47,243 nucleotides of DNA from Thermoplasmata archaeon. GTDB lineage: Archaea > Thermoplasmatota > Thermoplasmata > Lutacidiplasmatales > UBA184. A program made the position numbers and the translations under genes. Below are positions 7,915 through 16,045 of this stretch, one piece after another (the stretch's first letter is position 1; the number at the start of each line of letters is the position of its first letter). A model generated the notes under the pieces. The model did no database searches, was not told the DNA's origin, and saw nothing but the letters and a program-made list of their open reading frames with translations. The stretch spans positions 1-47,243 of the forward strand of contig DAHUZP010000017.1 of NCBI GenBank assembly GCA_027306505.1, in the 5' to 3' direction.

Positions 7915-9313
7915 TCAGCTTGACCACTCCTCCCGGATGCGGTGGCGACTGACGTGGGTGTCGAGAGAGAACCGGGTCAGTGCACGGTTCATCTTGGGGA
8001 AGGTCACCTTCGCATCCTTCTCGCTGGGGCCGAGCCCCAGGTGGTGGAGCAGGAGGGTCAGCACATGCTGGGCCGCTCGTCGGAACGCCCGCCCCCATCG
8101 TAGCTGGGTGTAGCGTGGCCGATGCTCGGGGAGCGCGTTCTTCCTCACCTCGTTCTGGAGACGCCGGCTCACGACCAGCGTCAGCAGCGCCGCCCAGATC
8201 AGCGCCTGGATCGCGTGCTCGTTCCTCGTCTTGAACTTGTCCAGCGCGTAGCTCGATTTCATCTCCTTGAAGGTGAGCTCGATCTCCGACCTCATGGAAT
8301 ACAGGGTGGCCACCTCCTCCGCGCTCAACCGCTCCGGGCCGATGTTGGTCAGGTAGGTGTGGTAGCGTCGTGCCTTCTCGTCCCACACCGCCACCAGGCG
8401 GCAGGTGAAGGTGTCCGAGGCACGCCGACCGTTGTAGCCCCGCTTGCGGTAGGTCAGTTCCACCTCCGCATCCAAGATGCCACGGTCGAGATGGGGGAGG
8501 ACCTCGCTCAGGTACTTTCCCTTCAGGTCGATGGCCCGACCTCGGTGAACCGTGTTCGAACGGACGAAGAGAGGGTCCGCGTTCTCCTTCAGGCGACTGA
8601 CGAAGAACCCGCCGTGCTCCGCGATCTTCGCGAAGTGGCGGTGGCTGTAGTAGCCCAGGTCCGCGAGAAGGATGCGTCCCCGATCCCAGGGGCACAACCG
8701 CAGGGTCTTGATGTCCGCGGTCCGCTCCCCGACCAGAGCCACGCTCTTGGGTCCGTTGGCGCAGACCGAGATCAGGGCGTCCACCTTCAGCCCGGCCGCG
8801 ACCTTGCGAGAGCGGGTGGCGGGGAACTTCTTGGCGAGCGAGGCGTGGAGGCGGACCACGCTGGAATCCTTGATGACCACGCCGTCGGCGATGGCCTTCA
8901 GACGGGGGTCCAGCTCCCGGTCGGGTTCCTTCGCGAGGTTGGCGATGGCGACCTGAAGGCATCGGCGGAGGAACTCGCAGAGCTCGGGGGTGAAGCGCAT
9001 GTTGTACGAGGAATGAGCGAGATCTTCGAGGTCGGCCGACTCGATGTAGGCCTCCCGCAGCTCCTCGAGGCTTCGGTGGAGCTCGACCCCGAAGCCGAGG
9101 ATGAGGGACCAGACGAAAAGCCTCGGGCTCAATGGCCCTCTCGCGGACCACGAACCCGGTGTCGCGAGCGAGCTGTCGGACGGTCTCGGAGGGCAGGAGC
9201 CGCTCGAGGCTCTCTTGGATCGTCGTCCTACTGAGGGAGTTCGGCGGGAGGCGGCGAGCTGGCGCGTCAGGAGACTTCGGGGCAGGGGAGAGCGGTGCTG
9301 GAGAGGCCAACAT
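7915..9313 (-). pseudogene. IS4-family DDE transposase, single frameshift
   Basis: The N-terminal part (from ATG 9313; SRTTIQESLERLLPSETV, then LARDTGFVVRERAIEPEAF) and the catalytic part (VWSLILGFGVELHRSLEELR onward) are in different frames. Skipping one base near 9115-9118, in a short T run, joins them as EPEAF-VWSLILGFG, the expected family sequence, and gives about 465 residues, normal for IS4. The DDE residues are visible: Asp in VIKDSSVVRLH, Asp in LLADLGYYS, and Glu in the Y-x2-R-x3-E-x6-K signature (YSMRSEIELTFKEMK). The catalytic frame has no stops for 400 codons, so the lesion is recent, a sequencing error, or rarely bypassed. Confidence 0.8.
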
Positions 9314-9379
9314 CGAGGGGGTGTGGGAACCCCTCGATAAGCCCGGCGGGCTCCACTCGAGATGGGTCAGGGTGAGGGA

Positions 9380-9399
9380 GGCTTAACCGACGCCCGATG
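9380..9399. repeat. Right terminal inverted repeat of the IS4-type element
   Basis: Inverted copy of 7890-7909 with one mismatch. Confidence 0.75.
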
Positions 9400-9460
9400 A
9401 ACTGGGGTCCGACAGGAGTGGAGCGCCGCTCCCCGGGGGAAAGCCGGTCCCCGCGGTGGT

Positions 9461-9793
9461 CTATCCCGCGGGGACCGACCATGAGCCGCGGGCCCCGGCG
9501 AGCGGGGGGTGGTCCGCCGCCGGGGTCCGCGTGCACCGGAAGAGGAGCAGGCCGGGGGGGTCGAGAGGGCTCTCGAGGCCGTGGACCGGACAGAAGGTGA
9601 TCTTGAGGATCGGGTTCGACGCCGCGTCGGCGCCGCACCACCGGCAGACCATGGGTCGGCTCCGGTCGGTGAAAGGAGAGCGCTCTCCCCCGTTCCCGCC
9701 GATCCCGTCCGAGGTCCGCACGCCTGGGCGCGACGCTCGGTGCAGCGATGGGACCGGCGCGCCGACCTCCACCTCGGTCCGTGGCTGACGCAT
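9461..9793 (-). CDS. Small zinc-finger protein
   Basis: A 110-residue protein of unknown function. Its second half holds a CRWC...CPVH cluster (CxxC, 16 residues, CxxH), a plausible single zinc site. ATG 9793 is chosen because a TATA-like box (9819-9826) lies 29 bp upstream. The N-terminal half is low in hydrophobics and may be disordered. It lies between the IS element and the retropepsin-like gene on the same strand. Such small proteins are often DNA- or RNA-binding in archaea, but nothing here identifies a partner. Confidence 0.5.
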   Translation of the reverse strand: MRQPRTEVEVGAPVPSLHRASRPGVRTSDGIGGNGGERSPFTDRSRPMVCRWCGADAASNPILKITFCPVHGLESPLDPPGLLLFRCTRTPAADHPPLAGARGSWSVPAG

Positions 9794-9818
9794 GTCTGAC
9801 AAATGGCATCCATTCGTC

Positions 9819-9826
9819 ATATTTTA
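9819..9826 (-). promoter_or_regulatory. TATA-like promoter of the zinc-finger gene
   Basis: ATATTTTA on the plus strand (TAAAATAT on the coding strand), 29 bp before ATG 9793. Confidence 0.5.
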
Positions 9827-9911
9827 GGTGTGCGACCCTCGAAGAGTGGCCCGGGGCGAGGGGATCGCCCTCTCGTGCTAGACGCACCGACCAGGCGACC
9901 CGGCGATCGGC

Positions 9912-10967
9912 CTAGTCCACGAACGCTCGGTTCGTCGGGTCCATGGCGTAGGCCGTGGGGGGACCTTCGAACCCGGGCCCCTCCACCGGAGGGAAACGCT
10001 CTGCGTCGAGGAAGGTCACCCGGTCCTTCCCCCTGTGTCGGTGGAAGATGAGCCGGTACTTGCCTAGCAGGCCCACGTGGGAGAGATTGCCCTGCCATCC
10101 ACGCTCGGCCGCATCTTCCATCACCACGAAAGGCAAGGTCACCGGAGGGAGCTCTCCGACCTGGGCGTGGAGCTTCACGCCGCTCCCGCCGGAGGCTTCG
10201 TGCCGGCTCCCGTCAGCCCTGAGCATCCGTCGCTTGGGCATCCTCCACAGGGGCAGTCCCAACTGGCGGGCGAGGGAGAGGGGGACCACCGTCTGGTCCG
10301 CTCCCGTGTCCACGAGCATCGGCACCTCGACCCAGCGGTCCTCCCTGCTCCAGAGCCGGACCGGGACCAGCGGCTTCGCTATCGAGAGCGGCCCGTCCTT
10401 CTCACAAGCGAAGCTCTCCCAGCCCTCGCCCCCAGCGCGGCCGAAGGGCTCGGAGGAGCTCCAGATGCCATCGAACGGGTCCTCCAGCCCCGACGAGGCG
10501 GGCGGACGAGGGAAGAGCTCCACCCGGGGGTGGAAGACCGCCACCCTCGGGCCGGAACGGCTGAGCTCGAAGACCAAGGTCAGAGGACCGAAGAGGGCCG
10601 AGCGGCCGAAGTAGTCGTGCGCCACCGGCGTCGGCGACCGTCGCTCGAGCACGATCGCAGGAAGCTCCCGGGCGTTGAATCCCCAGATCCCGACCTTGAG
10701 ACCGGTGGGCGCGTGGCAGACCGGCGTGAGCCTTCCGTCGATCATCCGGGCTTGACCGAAACGCAGCTGCCACGGTTGCATGCCGAGGAGGAGCGCAACG
10801 TCCAAGGAGAGCAGGACCAGGTCGCAGCCGGAGTCGACCAACATCCGCCGCTGGAACGAGGGACCCTCCTCGAACTGGAGGGAGGCCGTGAGGATGGGAT
10901 GCGCGAGGCACCTGGCATGGTGGCAGGCTCGAACGAAGGGAAAGGCGACGCCAGTGGGCTCGGACAA
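9912..10967 (-). CDS. Protein with two retropepsin-like aspartyl protease domains
   Basis: About 351 residues with two copies of the retropepsin active-site motif. The first is MLVDSGCDLVLLSLDVALLLGM near residue 35. The second is MLVDTGADQTVVPLSLARQLGL near residue 220. Each follows a hydrophobic strand (FQRRMLVDSG; WVEVPMLVDTG), as in gag/DDI-type proteases, and each should supply one catalytic Asp. One-domain retropepsins must dimerise; two in one chain could form an intramolecular pepsin-like dimer. No signal peptide or membrane segment is seen, so it is probably cytoplasmic. No ATG or GTG is available; TTG 10967 is the best in-frame start, but the N-terminus is uncertain. The target is unknown. 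Confidence 0.75.
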   Translation of the reverse strand: MSEPTGVAFPFVRACHHARCLAHPILTASLQFEEGPSFQRRMLVDSGCDLVLLSLDVALLLGMQPWQLRFGQARMIDGRLTPVCHAPTGLKVGIWGFNARELPAIVLERRSPTPVAHDYFGRSALFGPLTLVFELSRSGPRVAVFHPRVELFPRPPASSGLEDPFDGIWSSSEPFGRAGGEGWESFACEKDGPLSIAKPLVPVRLWSREDRWVEVPMLVDTGADQTVVPLSLARQLGLPLWRMPKRRMLRADGSRHEASGGSGVKLHAQVGELPPVTLPFVVMEDAAERGWQGNLSHVGLLGKYRLIFHRHRGKDRVTFLDAERFPPVEGPGFEGPPTAYAMDPTNRAFVD

Positions 10968-11156
10968 TCTTGAGGGGGATGGGCCCCGCCGACTTGAACC
11001 TACGGGCGACCCAAAGGACGTCTCCGGAGGCCCGAGGAGGTCCGCCTCCGCGCTGGAGCTCCGCGCGGTCGGAGGTCCGGCCTCCTCCGCGAGGCGAAGG
11101 CGCCCTCGGGGCCCTGGCTCCTTGCCCTTATGTCCCGGCGGTCTGCCCCCCTCGCC

Positions 11157-12077
11157 ATGCCCGAACGCGACTTCTCCTCCCTGGGGGGGACCACCCTCGC
11201 GCGCGCCGAGGAGGGCGTGCAGGGCACGGGGCCTTTCCGGAAGGACCTCTTCGCGGGGAAGGTCGTCCTCATCACCGGTGGAGGCTCCGGGCTCGGCCGG
11301 AGCCTCAGCCTGCGCCTCGCGCACCTCGGCGCGAAGCTGGTGCTGGGGTCGAGGAACGAGGGGAACCTCCAACGGGTCTGCGAGGAGGTCCGCAAGGCGG
11401 GGAGCGAGGCCACCTACCGGGTGACCAACGTACGCGACGCAGCTCAGGCCTCCGCCCTCGTCGAGGAGGCCTGGAAGAAGTTCGGCCGCCTGGATGGGGT
11501 CGTGAACGACGCGGCCGGCAACTTCCTCGCGCGCAGCGAGGAGGTCTCGCCGAAGGGCTTCCAGGCCGTGGTCGAGACCGTGCTGCACGGGACGTTCTAC
11601 GTGACCCAGGCGGCCGGGCAGCGCTGGATCCGGGAGAAGCAGGGCGGCTCGGTCCTGAACGTCGTCACCACCTACGCCTGGACGGGCTCCGCCTTCCTGG
11701 TCCCCTCCGCCGCCGGAAAGGCGGGCGTGCTCGCCATGACGCGATCGCTCGCGGTGGAGTGGGCCCGCAAGGGCATCCGGCTCAACGCGATCGCTCCGGG
11801 GCCCATCCCGACCGCGGGAGCCTGGGGCCACCTCGTGCCCGGCTCGGGCGTGGAGGACGCGGTGCAGGAGCACCTGCCCGTGGGCCGCTTCGGCAAGCAT
11901 TCCGACTTCTGCGACCTCGCGACCTTCCTCCTGAGCGACGCCGCCTCCTTCATCACCGGGGAGTGCGTCGTCGCGGACGGCGGGGAGTGGCTCGTCGGGA
12001 ACTCCTTCCAGATGCTCCGGCAGATGCCCCCCGAGTTCTGGGAGCAGATGAGCGCCGCCCGCAAGCGCTCCGCGTGA
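11157..12077 (+). CDS. 2,4-dienoyl-CoA-reductase-like SDR oxidoreductase
   Basis: A 306-residue short-chain dehydrogenase/reductase. The cofactor motif TGGGSGLGR and the NDAAGN structural motif are present. The usual YxxxK is replaced by SAAGK, with a Tyr 15 residues before the Lys (TTYAWTG). This Tyr-Ser-Lys spacing (11 + 4) matches mitochondrial-type 2,4-dienoyl-CoA reductase, which uses NADPH to reduce dienoyl-CoA esters. Archaeal homologues may act in fatty-acid or isoprenoid degradation or modification; no beta-oxidation partners are nearby. ATG 11130 is an alternative start, but a CCTTATG box at 11126-11132 fits a leaderless start at 11157. Confidence 0.8.
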   Translation: MPERDFSSLGGTTLARAEEGVQGTGPFRKDLFAGKVVLITGGGSGLGRSLSLRLAHLGAKLVLGSRNEGNLQRVCEEVRKAGSEATYRVTNVRDAAQASALVEEAWKKFGRLDGVVNDAAGNFLARSEEVSPKGFQAVVETVLHGTFYVTQAAGQRWIREKQGGSVLNVVTTYAWTGSAFLVPSAAGKAGVLAMTRSLAVEWARKGIRLNAIAPGPIPTAGAWGHLVPGSGVEDAVQEHLPVGRFGKHSDFCDLATFLLSDAASFITGECVVADGGEWLVGNSFQMLRQMPPEFWEQMSAARKRSA

Positions 12078-12137
12078 GGGCGCGAAGGGCCCTGCGGCCC
12101 GTCCCGCCCTTCTCGAACGCCCCGCGTCGGGCGAGGC

Positions 12138-12833
12138 TCAGTTGGATCTCCGACCGCCCGAGCCGGGGGGGAGCGCCCCCTCGGGGCGGAGTCGCAGGAC
12201 CTGTCCGTGCGAATCGTCGCCGATCCAGAAGGCCTCCCCATCGACGGTGAGCCCCATCAGGCGGCGGCCCTTGAGCGGGGCTGGGAGAGGCTCGGAGTGG
12301 GCAGGGAAGCCTCGGGTGGGATCGAGGCGGACCAGCCGGCTTCCCCCCTCTTCAGCCACCCAAAGATCTCGGTCCCACCACTCGACCCCGCAGACACCGC
12401 GTCCCACATGCCAGCGCTCCCGCAGCTCCCCGGTGCCGTAGCTCACCACGACCACCTCTCCCGCCTCGAGGTCGGCCATGTAGAACCGACCGTGCCGTAG
12501 GGCGACCCCCGAGGGGCCCTTCATCACGGGAAGGTCGAGGGAGCGTCCCGTCGCCCCGTTCGAGGGGTCGACCTCGATGAGCGTGCGGCTCTCGGTGTCC
12601 ACGAGCCAGAGCACACGGAGGTCCGGGTCCCAGGTCAAGCCGCGAGGGGTGACGATCGGCAGGGCGACCCTCGCGAGGACCTTCGAGTCACGAGGGGAGA
12701 TACGCAGCAGCTCCAAGGGATCCTCGCAGGCGACCCACAGGGCGTCGCCGTCGAAGGTGAGGCCCCTGGGGTGTCCCCCCGGCACGGCCAACTGGGAGTC
12801 GATGCGCAAGGGCATGGGGGGACCTGCTCCCAC
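12138..12833 (-). CDS. Beta-propeller (NHL/Vgb-like) protein
   Basis: A 231-residue protein built of about five repeats with the pattern PRGL-T-x-D-G-x-ALWV, PSGVALRHGRFYMAD, CGVEWWDRDLWVAEE, MGLTVDGEAFWIGDD, each ending in a strand such as LLRISPRD or LIEVDPSNG. This is the signature of 6- or 7-bladed propellers related to virginiamycin B lyase and SMP-30, though catalytic residues cannot be assigned. No signal peptide is seen. GTG 12833 or ATG 12815 could be the start; a weak TATA-like GATACG at about 12852-12857 fits GTG 12833. Function unknown, possibly binding or scaffold. Confidence 0.7.
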   Translation of the reverse strand: MGAGPPMPLRIDSQLAVPGGHPRGLTFDGDALWVACEDPLELLRISPRDSKVLARVALPIVTPRGLTWDPDLRVLWLVDTESRTLIEVDPSNGATGRSLDLPVMKGPSGVALRHGRFYMADLEAGEVVVVSYGTGELRERWHVGRGVCGVEWWDRDLWVAEEGGSRLVRLDPTRGFPAHSEPLPAPLKGRRLMGLTVDGEAFWIGDDSHGQVLRLRPEGALPPGSGGRRSN

Positions 12834-12936
12834 CGAAGACCGGGTGGCACCGTATCAAGCTGGTCTCGCCTCGGGGCCCGGGTGCATCGCCCCGCACCTC
12901 CGGGGCTCGGATCGCCTCGGGACGCTCCGGACGGTC

Positions 12937-14136
12937 CTAGAGGGACTCCCCTAAGGCGGCCTGGTCGAGGAAGTCCATGTCGATCGCACGGACCCCCTCC
13001 TCGACCTCTTCGGGACCGAGGGGGTCCGCCGGACGGCCACGCAGGCGGGCCAAGACCTGGGCTCTCCCCAACGCCTGTAGGGCGAGGTCCCTCAGCATCG
13101 CCTCCGCGATCTCCCCCACGGTGGGCGCCTCTACCGGGTCGTCGGCCCATCGGGCCAGCGCGAGGGAGAGGAACACGTCCCGGCGCGCGACGTAGGAGAG
13201 GTAGCCTTGCAGGAGACGGGTCCCTTCAGGGGTGGTCCGGGGGACCTCCGCGGGGTCCGGATAGACCGCGAGGACGTGGGGCTCCTCTCCGTCCGCCCGC
13301 ATCGCTAGGACCTCCCAGCCGTGCATCGCCCCACGAAGGGCGACGACCCCCCGGCTCGGGAGGAAGGTCAAGGGAAGCTCCTCCAACCGGGCTTCCTCGG
13401 AGGGAGGGGGCTCGATCGGGAGGTCCGCGGACCCCGGGCGCGGTGGGTTCCGGGAGATCCGCTCCATGAGGGCCCCGAGGTCCTCCTCTCCCGTCGTCCG
13501 GCGCACACGACGGAGGACCCCTGCCCACCTCGCGGAGGTACGGGCGAGCCGGTCCACGGTCTCCGGTCGTAGGAGCTCCTCTCGCACGGCCCTGAGCTCC
13601 CCTTCGAGGCCGGTGGCGGGGGCGAGCGGCGCGGGGCCCGTTCCCGTCGACCGTCCTCGCGCTCGGCCCCAACGGGAGAGGTCGCCGCACTCGACGCCCG
13701 GGCAGGAGAGGACGACCGTCGCCTGGACCCGTTGTCCCAGGGTCACGTGGAGCGGGAAGGTCCGGCAGGGGAACGGCCGGGCCGCGTGGACCCGGCAACG
13801 GTTCCCCTCGAGGAAGTGGCAGGCGCCGCCGTTGGGCCGCGCCGCGATCACCGGCAGGACCTCCTCGGGAGCCTCCTCCGCGGGCTCGAGGAGGGGGAAG
13901 GAGGGCTCGATCTGCACCAGGCGTGCGCGCTCCCCTGGCGCAACCGCCGGCGTGGTGAAGCAGCAGAGTCCGCAGTCGGGTCGACAGTGGAAGGTGAAGC
14001 CCTCGAGCAGCGACGTCTCGACCTCGAGGACCTCCCGGGCCCGGACCGGTTCCGTGGACGCCCTCTGTCGGGACCGAGGCAAGGTCAGCTCCCTCCGCCC
14101 GTGCTCGAAACGATCAGGGGTCCCAGGGTGGATCAC
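12937..14136 (-). CDS. YkgJ-family cysteine-cluster protein
   Basis: A 399-residue protein with an N-terminal metal-cluster domain: CRPDCGLCC near residue 52, then GGACHFLEGNRCRVHAARPF and FPCRTFPLHV, and CPGVEC. This spread of Cys is the YkgJ (UPF0153) pattern, thought to bind zinc or an Fe-S cluster. The following about 230 residues are specific to this protein and rich in Glu, Arg and Leu, with helical segments. The GTG start overlaps the TGA of the membrane protein encoded just upstream (GTGA), so the two are translationally coupled and probably act together. The biochemical role of YkgJ proteins is poorly known. Confidence 0.8.
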   Translation of the reverse strand: MIHPGTPDRFEHGRRELTLPRSRQRASTEPVRAREVLEVETSLLEGFTFHCRPDCGLCCFTTPAVAPGERARLVQIEPSFPLLEPAEEAPEEVLPVIAARPNGGACHFLEGNRCRVHAARPFPCRTFPLHVTLGQRVQATVVLSCPGVECGDLSRWGRARGRSTGTGPAPLAPATGLEGELRAVREELLRPETVDRLARTSARWAGVLRRVRRTTGEEDLGALMERISRNPPRPGSADLPIEPPPSEEARLEELPLTFLPSRGVVALRGAMHGWEVLAMRADGEEPHVLAVYPDPAEVPRTTPEGTRLLQGYLSYVARRDVFLSLALARWADDPVEAPTVGEIAEAMLRDLALQALGRAQVLARLRGRPADPLGPEEVEEGVRAIDMDFLDQAALGESL

Positions 14137-14876
14137 GCGATGGTGTAGACGTGGCTCAGCTCTTCGGAGCGGAAGAGCAGCTCGTCCATGTCCCGGTCCC
14201 GGAGCAGGGTCCCGGCGAGCCGGTGGCTCCGGCCGCTCGACGCCTCATAGAGGACCTCGAGGCGGTGGGTGCCCTCCATCCCGTGGCCGTGGAGCGCGCC
14301 TCCCACCTGGACGGACGTGCTCGGGGCGATGAACGGGATGCGGTCGACCGCTTTGGTGTCGATGAGGATCCTCACGTCCACCGCGAGCCCGGGCCCGTAG
14401 TTGTGAAGGTAGAGCTCACGGAGACCGCTCACGACCTGCGGCTGCTGGCTCCCGGCGACGGAGCGGTGCTGGCGCACCCCCATGAGCCAGAGGTGAGGGG
14501 TCATCCCGCCCTCGTCGGTCCGCTCGATCTGCCTCAGGTTCCTCCAGGTTTCGAAGGCGGCCGCCGCGGTCGCCAGGGCCGCCATGACGATGGAGAAGTT
14601 GTAGAGGAAGGCGCTCGCGGGGAAGGGGCGCGTGCTCAGCGAGACGCCGAGCAGGACCGCGAGCATGAGGAAGAAGAGCAGGACGATGCCGAGCTCCCCG
14701 GGGCAGAGCCCGCTCCTCGTGCTGGTGGTCGCGATCCAATCGACGAAGGTGGCCCGGGTCTCCCCTAGCCCCGTCTGGGCCGGCACGGCCCCTGGAGCGT
14801 CCGCGGGCCTTGGCGGCGGAGGCGTCGCCTGGAAGCCGGGTGGAAAGGGAGGAGGGGGGACCGAGGGGGTGGCCAC
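14133..14876 (-). CDS. Membrane protein with proline-rich N-terminus
   Basis: 247 residues. The first about 35 are proline-rich (PPPPFPPGF, TPPPPRP). Two membrane segments follow at about residues 63-81 (LGIVLLFFLMLAVLLGVSL) and 90-110 (LYNFSIVMAALATAAAAF). The C-terminal about 130 residues form a soluble beta-rich domain (LHNYGPGLAVDVRILIDT, SVQVGGALHG). The family is not recognised. A TATA-like box at 14903-14909 lies 30 bp before the GTG start. It is the first gene of a pair with the YkgJ protein. Confidence 0.7.
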   Translation of the reverse strand: MATPSVPPPPFPPGFQATPPPPRPADAPGAVPAQTGLGETRATFVDWIATTSTRSGLCPGELGIVLLFFLMLAVLLGVSLSTRPFPASAFLYNFSIVMAALATAAAAFETWRNLRQIERTDEGGMTPHLWLMGVRQHRSVAGSQQPQVVSGLRELYLHNYGPGLAVDVRILIDTKAVDRIPFIAPSTSVQVGGALHGHGMEGTHRLEVLYEASSGRSHRLAGTLLRDRDMDELLFRSEELSHVYTIA

Positions 14877-14902
14877 GTTCCCCTGCGGGATTCTTACGGG
14901 TC

Positions 14903-14909
14903 CTTAAAG
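14903..14909 (-). promoter_or_regulatory. TATA-like promoter of the membrane protein/ykgJ pair
   Basis: CTTAAAG on the plus strand (CTTTAAG on the coding strand), 30 bp before the GTG start. Confidence 0.5.
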
Positions 14910-15002
14910 CCTCCATCGGGGGAGGAGCGACCGGGCTCCCCTCGCCGTGCGGCGAGCGCGCCCGAGGACGCGGGGGTCCCCCCGGGGGGGCCGAGCGAAG
15001 AT

Positions 15003-15010
15003 GAATTAAC
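15003..15010 (+). promoter_or_regulatory. TATA-like promoter of pyrBI
   Basis: GAATTAAC, 27 bp before the pyrB ATG, so the message is probably leaderless. Confidence 0.5.
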
Positions 15011-15033
15011 CTCCGCGGTTCCCGGCGCATCGA

Positions 15034-15975
15034 ATGTCGCTCAAGGGCCGCGACGTCATCTCGATCCGGGACCTCTCTCGCTCGGAGATCCTGGAGGTCC
15101 TCAACGCGGCACGCCACCTCATCCCCGTCGCGGAGGGGAAGAAGCGGCTGGAAACCCTGGACGGGCGTCTCCTCGCGCTCGCCTTCTTCGAGCCCTCCAC
15201 CCGGACCCGGCTCTCCTTCGAGACCGCGATGCAGCGGATGGGAGGCAAGGTCATCACCATCGCCGACCCCACCGTGAGCTCGGTCGCCAAGGGCGAGACC
15301 CTCTCCGACACCGTGCGGATGCTCTCGTGCTACGCGGACGCGCTCGTCCTGCGGCACCCCTACGAGGGCGCCTCCCGCCTCGCAGCCCAACTCTCCGACA
15401 AGCCTGTGGTGAACGCGGGGGACGGGGCGGGCCAACACCCGACGCAGACGCTTCTCGACCTCGCGACGATGCTCGAGCGCTTCGGCACGCTCTCGGGCCT
15501 TCGGGTCGTGCTCATGGGCGACCTCCGCTACGGACGGACCGTCCACTCCCTCGCCCACGCGCTGGGGGTCTTCGGTGCGGAGCTGGTGCTCGCCTCCCCC
15601 CCCTCGCTGCGCCTCCCCGAGGAGGTCCACCGCGACCTGGACCAGATGGGGGCGAAGGTCAGGGAGGAGGAGCACCTGGACCGCGCCGTGAAGGACGCGG
15701 ATGTCCTCTACGTCACCCGGATCCAGAAGGAGCGCTTCGGGGACCTGGCCGAGTACGCGCGCGTCTCCGCCTCCTACCGGTTCGATCCCGCGCTCCTGCA
15801 GAAGGTCAAGAGCACCTTCATCGTGATGCACCCGCTCCCCCGCGTCGCGGAGATCCCTCCCGAGGTGGACCGGACCCCGCACGCCGCCTATTTCCGACAG
15901 GCGTTCCTCGCGGTCCCCGTGCGAATGGCCCTGCTCTCCCTCATCCTGGAAGGCCGGACGGGGGCCCGCGGTTAG
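15034..15975 (+). CDS. pyrB: Aspartate carbamoyltransferase, catalytic subunit
   Basis: A 313-residue ATCase catalytic chain, normal length for the family. It condenses carbamoyl phosphate with L-aspartate, the committed step of UMP synthesis, in the cytoplasm. The carbamoyl-phosphate loop FEPSTRTRLSFE is at about residue 52, the second-site loop VSSVAKGETLSDT near 82, HPTQ(TLLDL) near 132 and the aspartate-binding HPLPRV near 270; all are intact. The start is fixed by a TATA-like box 27 bp upstream. The regulatory chain pyrI follows 70 bp downstream, so the usual archaeal c6r6 allosteric holoenzyme can be expected. Confidence 0.97.
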   Translation: MSLKGRDVISIRDLSRSEILEVLNAARHLIPVAEGKKRLETLDGRLLALAFFEPSTRTRLSFETAMQRMGGKVITIADPTVSSVAKGETLSDTVRMLSCYADALVLRHPYEGASRLAAQLSDKPVVNAGDGAGQHPTQTLLDLATMLERFGTLSGLRVVLMGDLRYGRTVHSLAHALGVFGAELVLASPPSLRLPEEVHRDLDQMGAKVREEEHLDRAVKDADVLYVTRIQKERFGDLAEYARVSASYRFDPALLQKVKSTFIVMHPLPRVAEIPPEVDRTPHAAYFRQAFLAVPVRMALLSLILEGRTGARG

Positions 15976-16045
15976 GTCCACGGGAGCCACGAAGGAGACC
16001 AAGGCCGCTCGGAGAGATCGGGAGAGGAGGAAGGACCCAGGGACC

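Larger units (their letters stand above)
7890..9399 (-). mobile_element. IS4-type insertion sequence with 20-bp terminal inverted repeats
   Basis: A 1510-bp element. The left end (7890-7909) reads CATCGGGCGTCGCTTAAGCC and the right end, reverse complemented from 9399, reads CATCGGGCGTCGGTTAAGCC: 19 of 20 identical. It encloses one transposase gene, frameshifted, on the minus strand. No exact target duplication is visible in the flanks, so the insertion is old, rearranged, or the outer boundary differs by a few bases. The left end abuts the IS630-type remnant, making a nested insertion likely. Confidence 0.75.

Noticed and set aside
9100-9135. Programmed frameshifting in the IS4-type transposase
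   Set aside because: The needed shift is +1 at a weak T run, unlike the -1 sites of IS elements; an indel is the simpler reading.
9390-9410. Target-site duplication of the IS4-type element
   Set aside because: The 12 bp on either side agree only at scattered positions, not enough to call a duplication.
10970-11114. Intron-containing tRNA-Pro using a further GGGCCCC at 11108-11114
   Set aside because: No A-box/D-arm (TRGC...GG) could be placed and the T-stem does not pair; only a degenerate tRNA-like piece is supportable.
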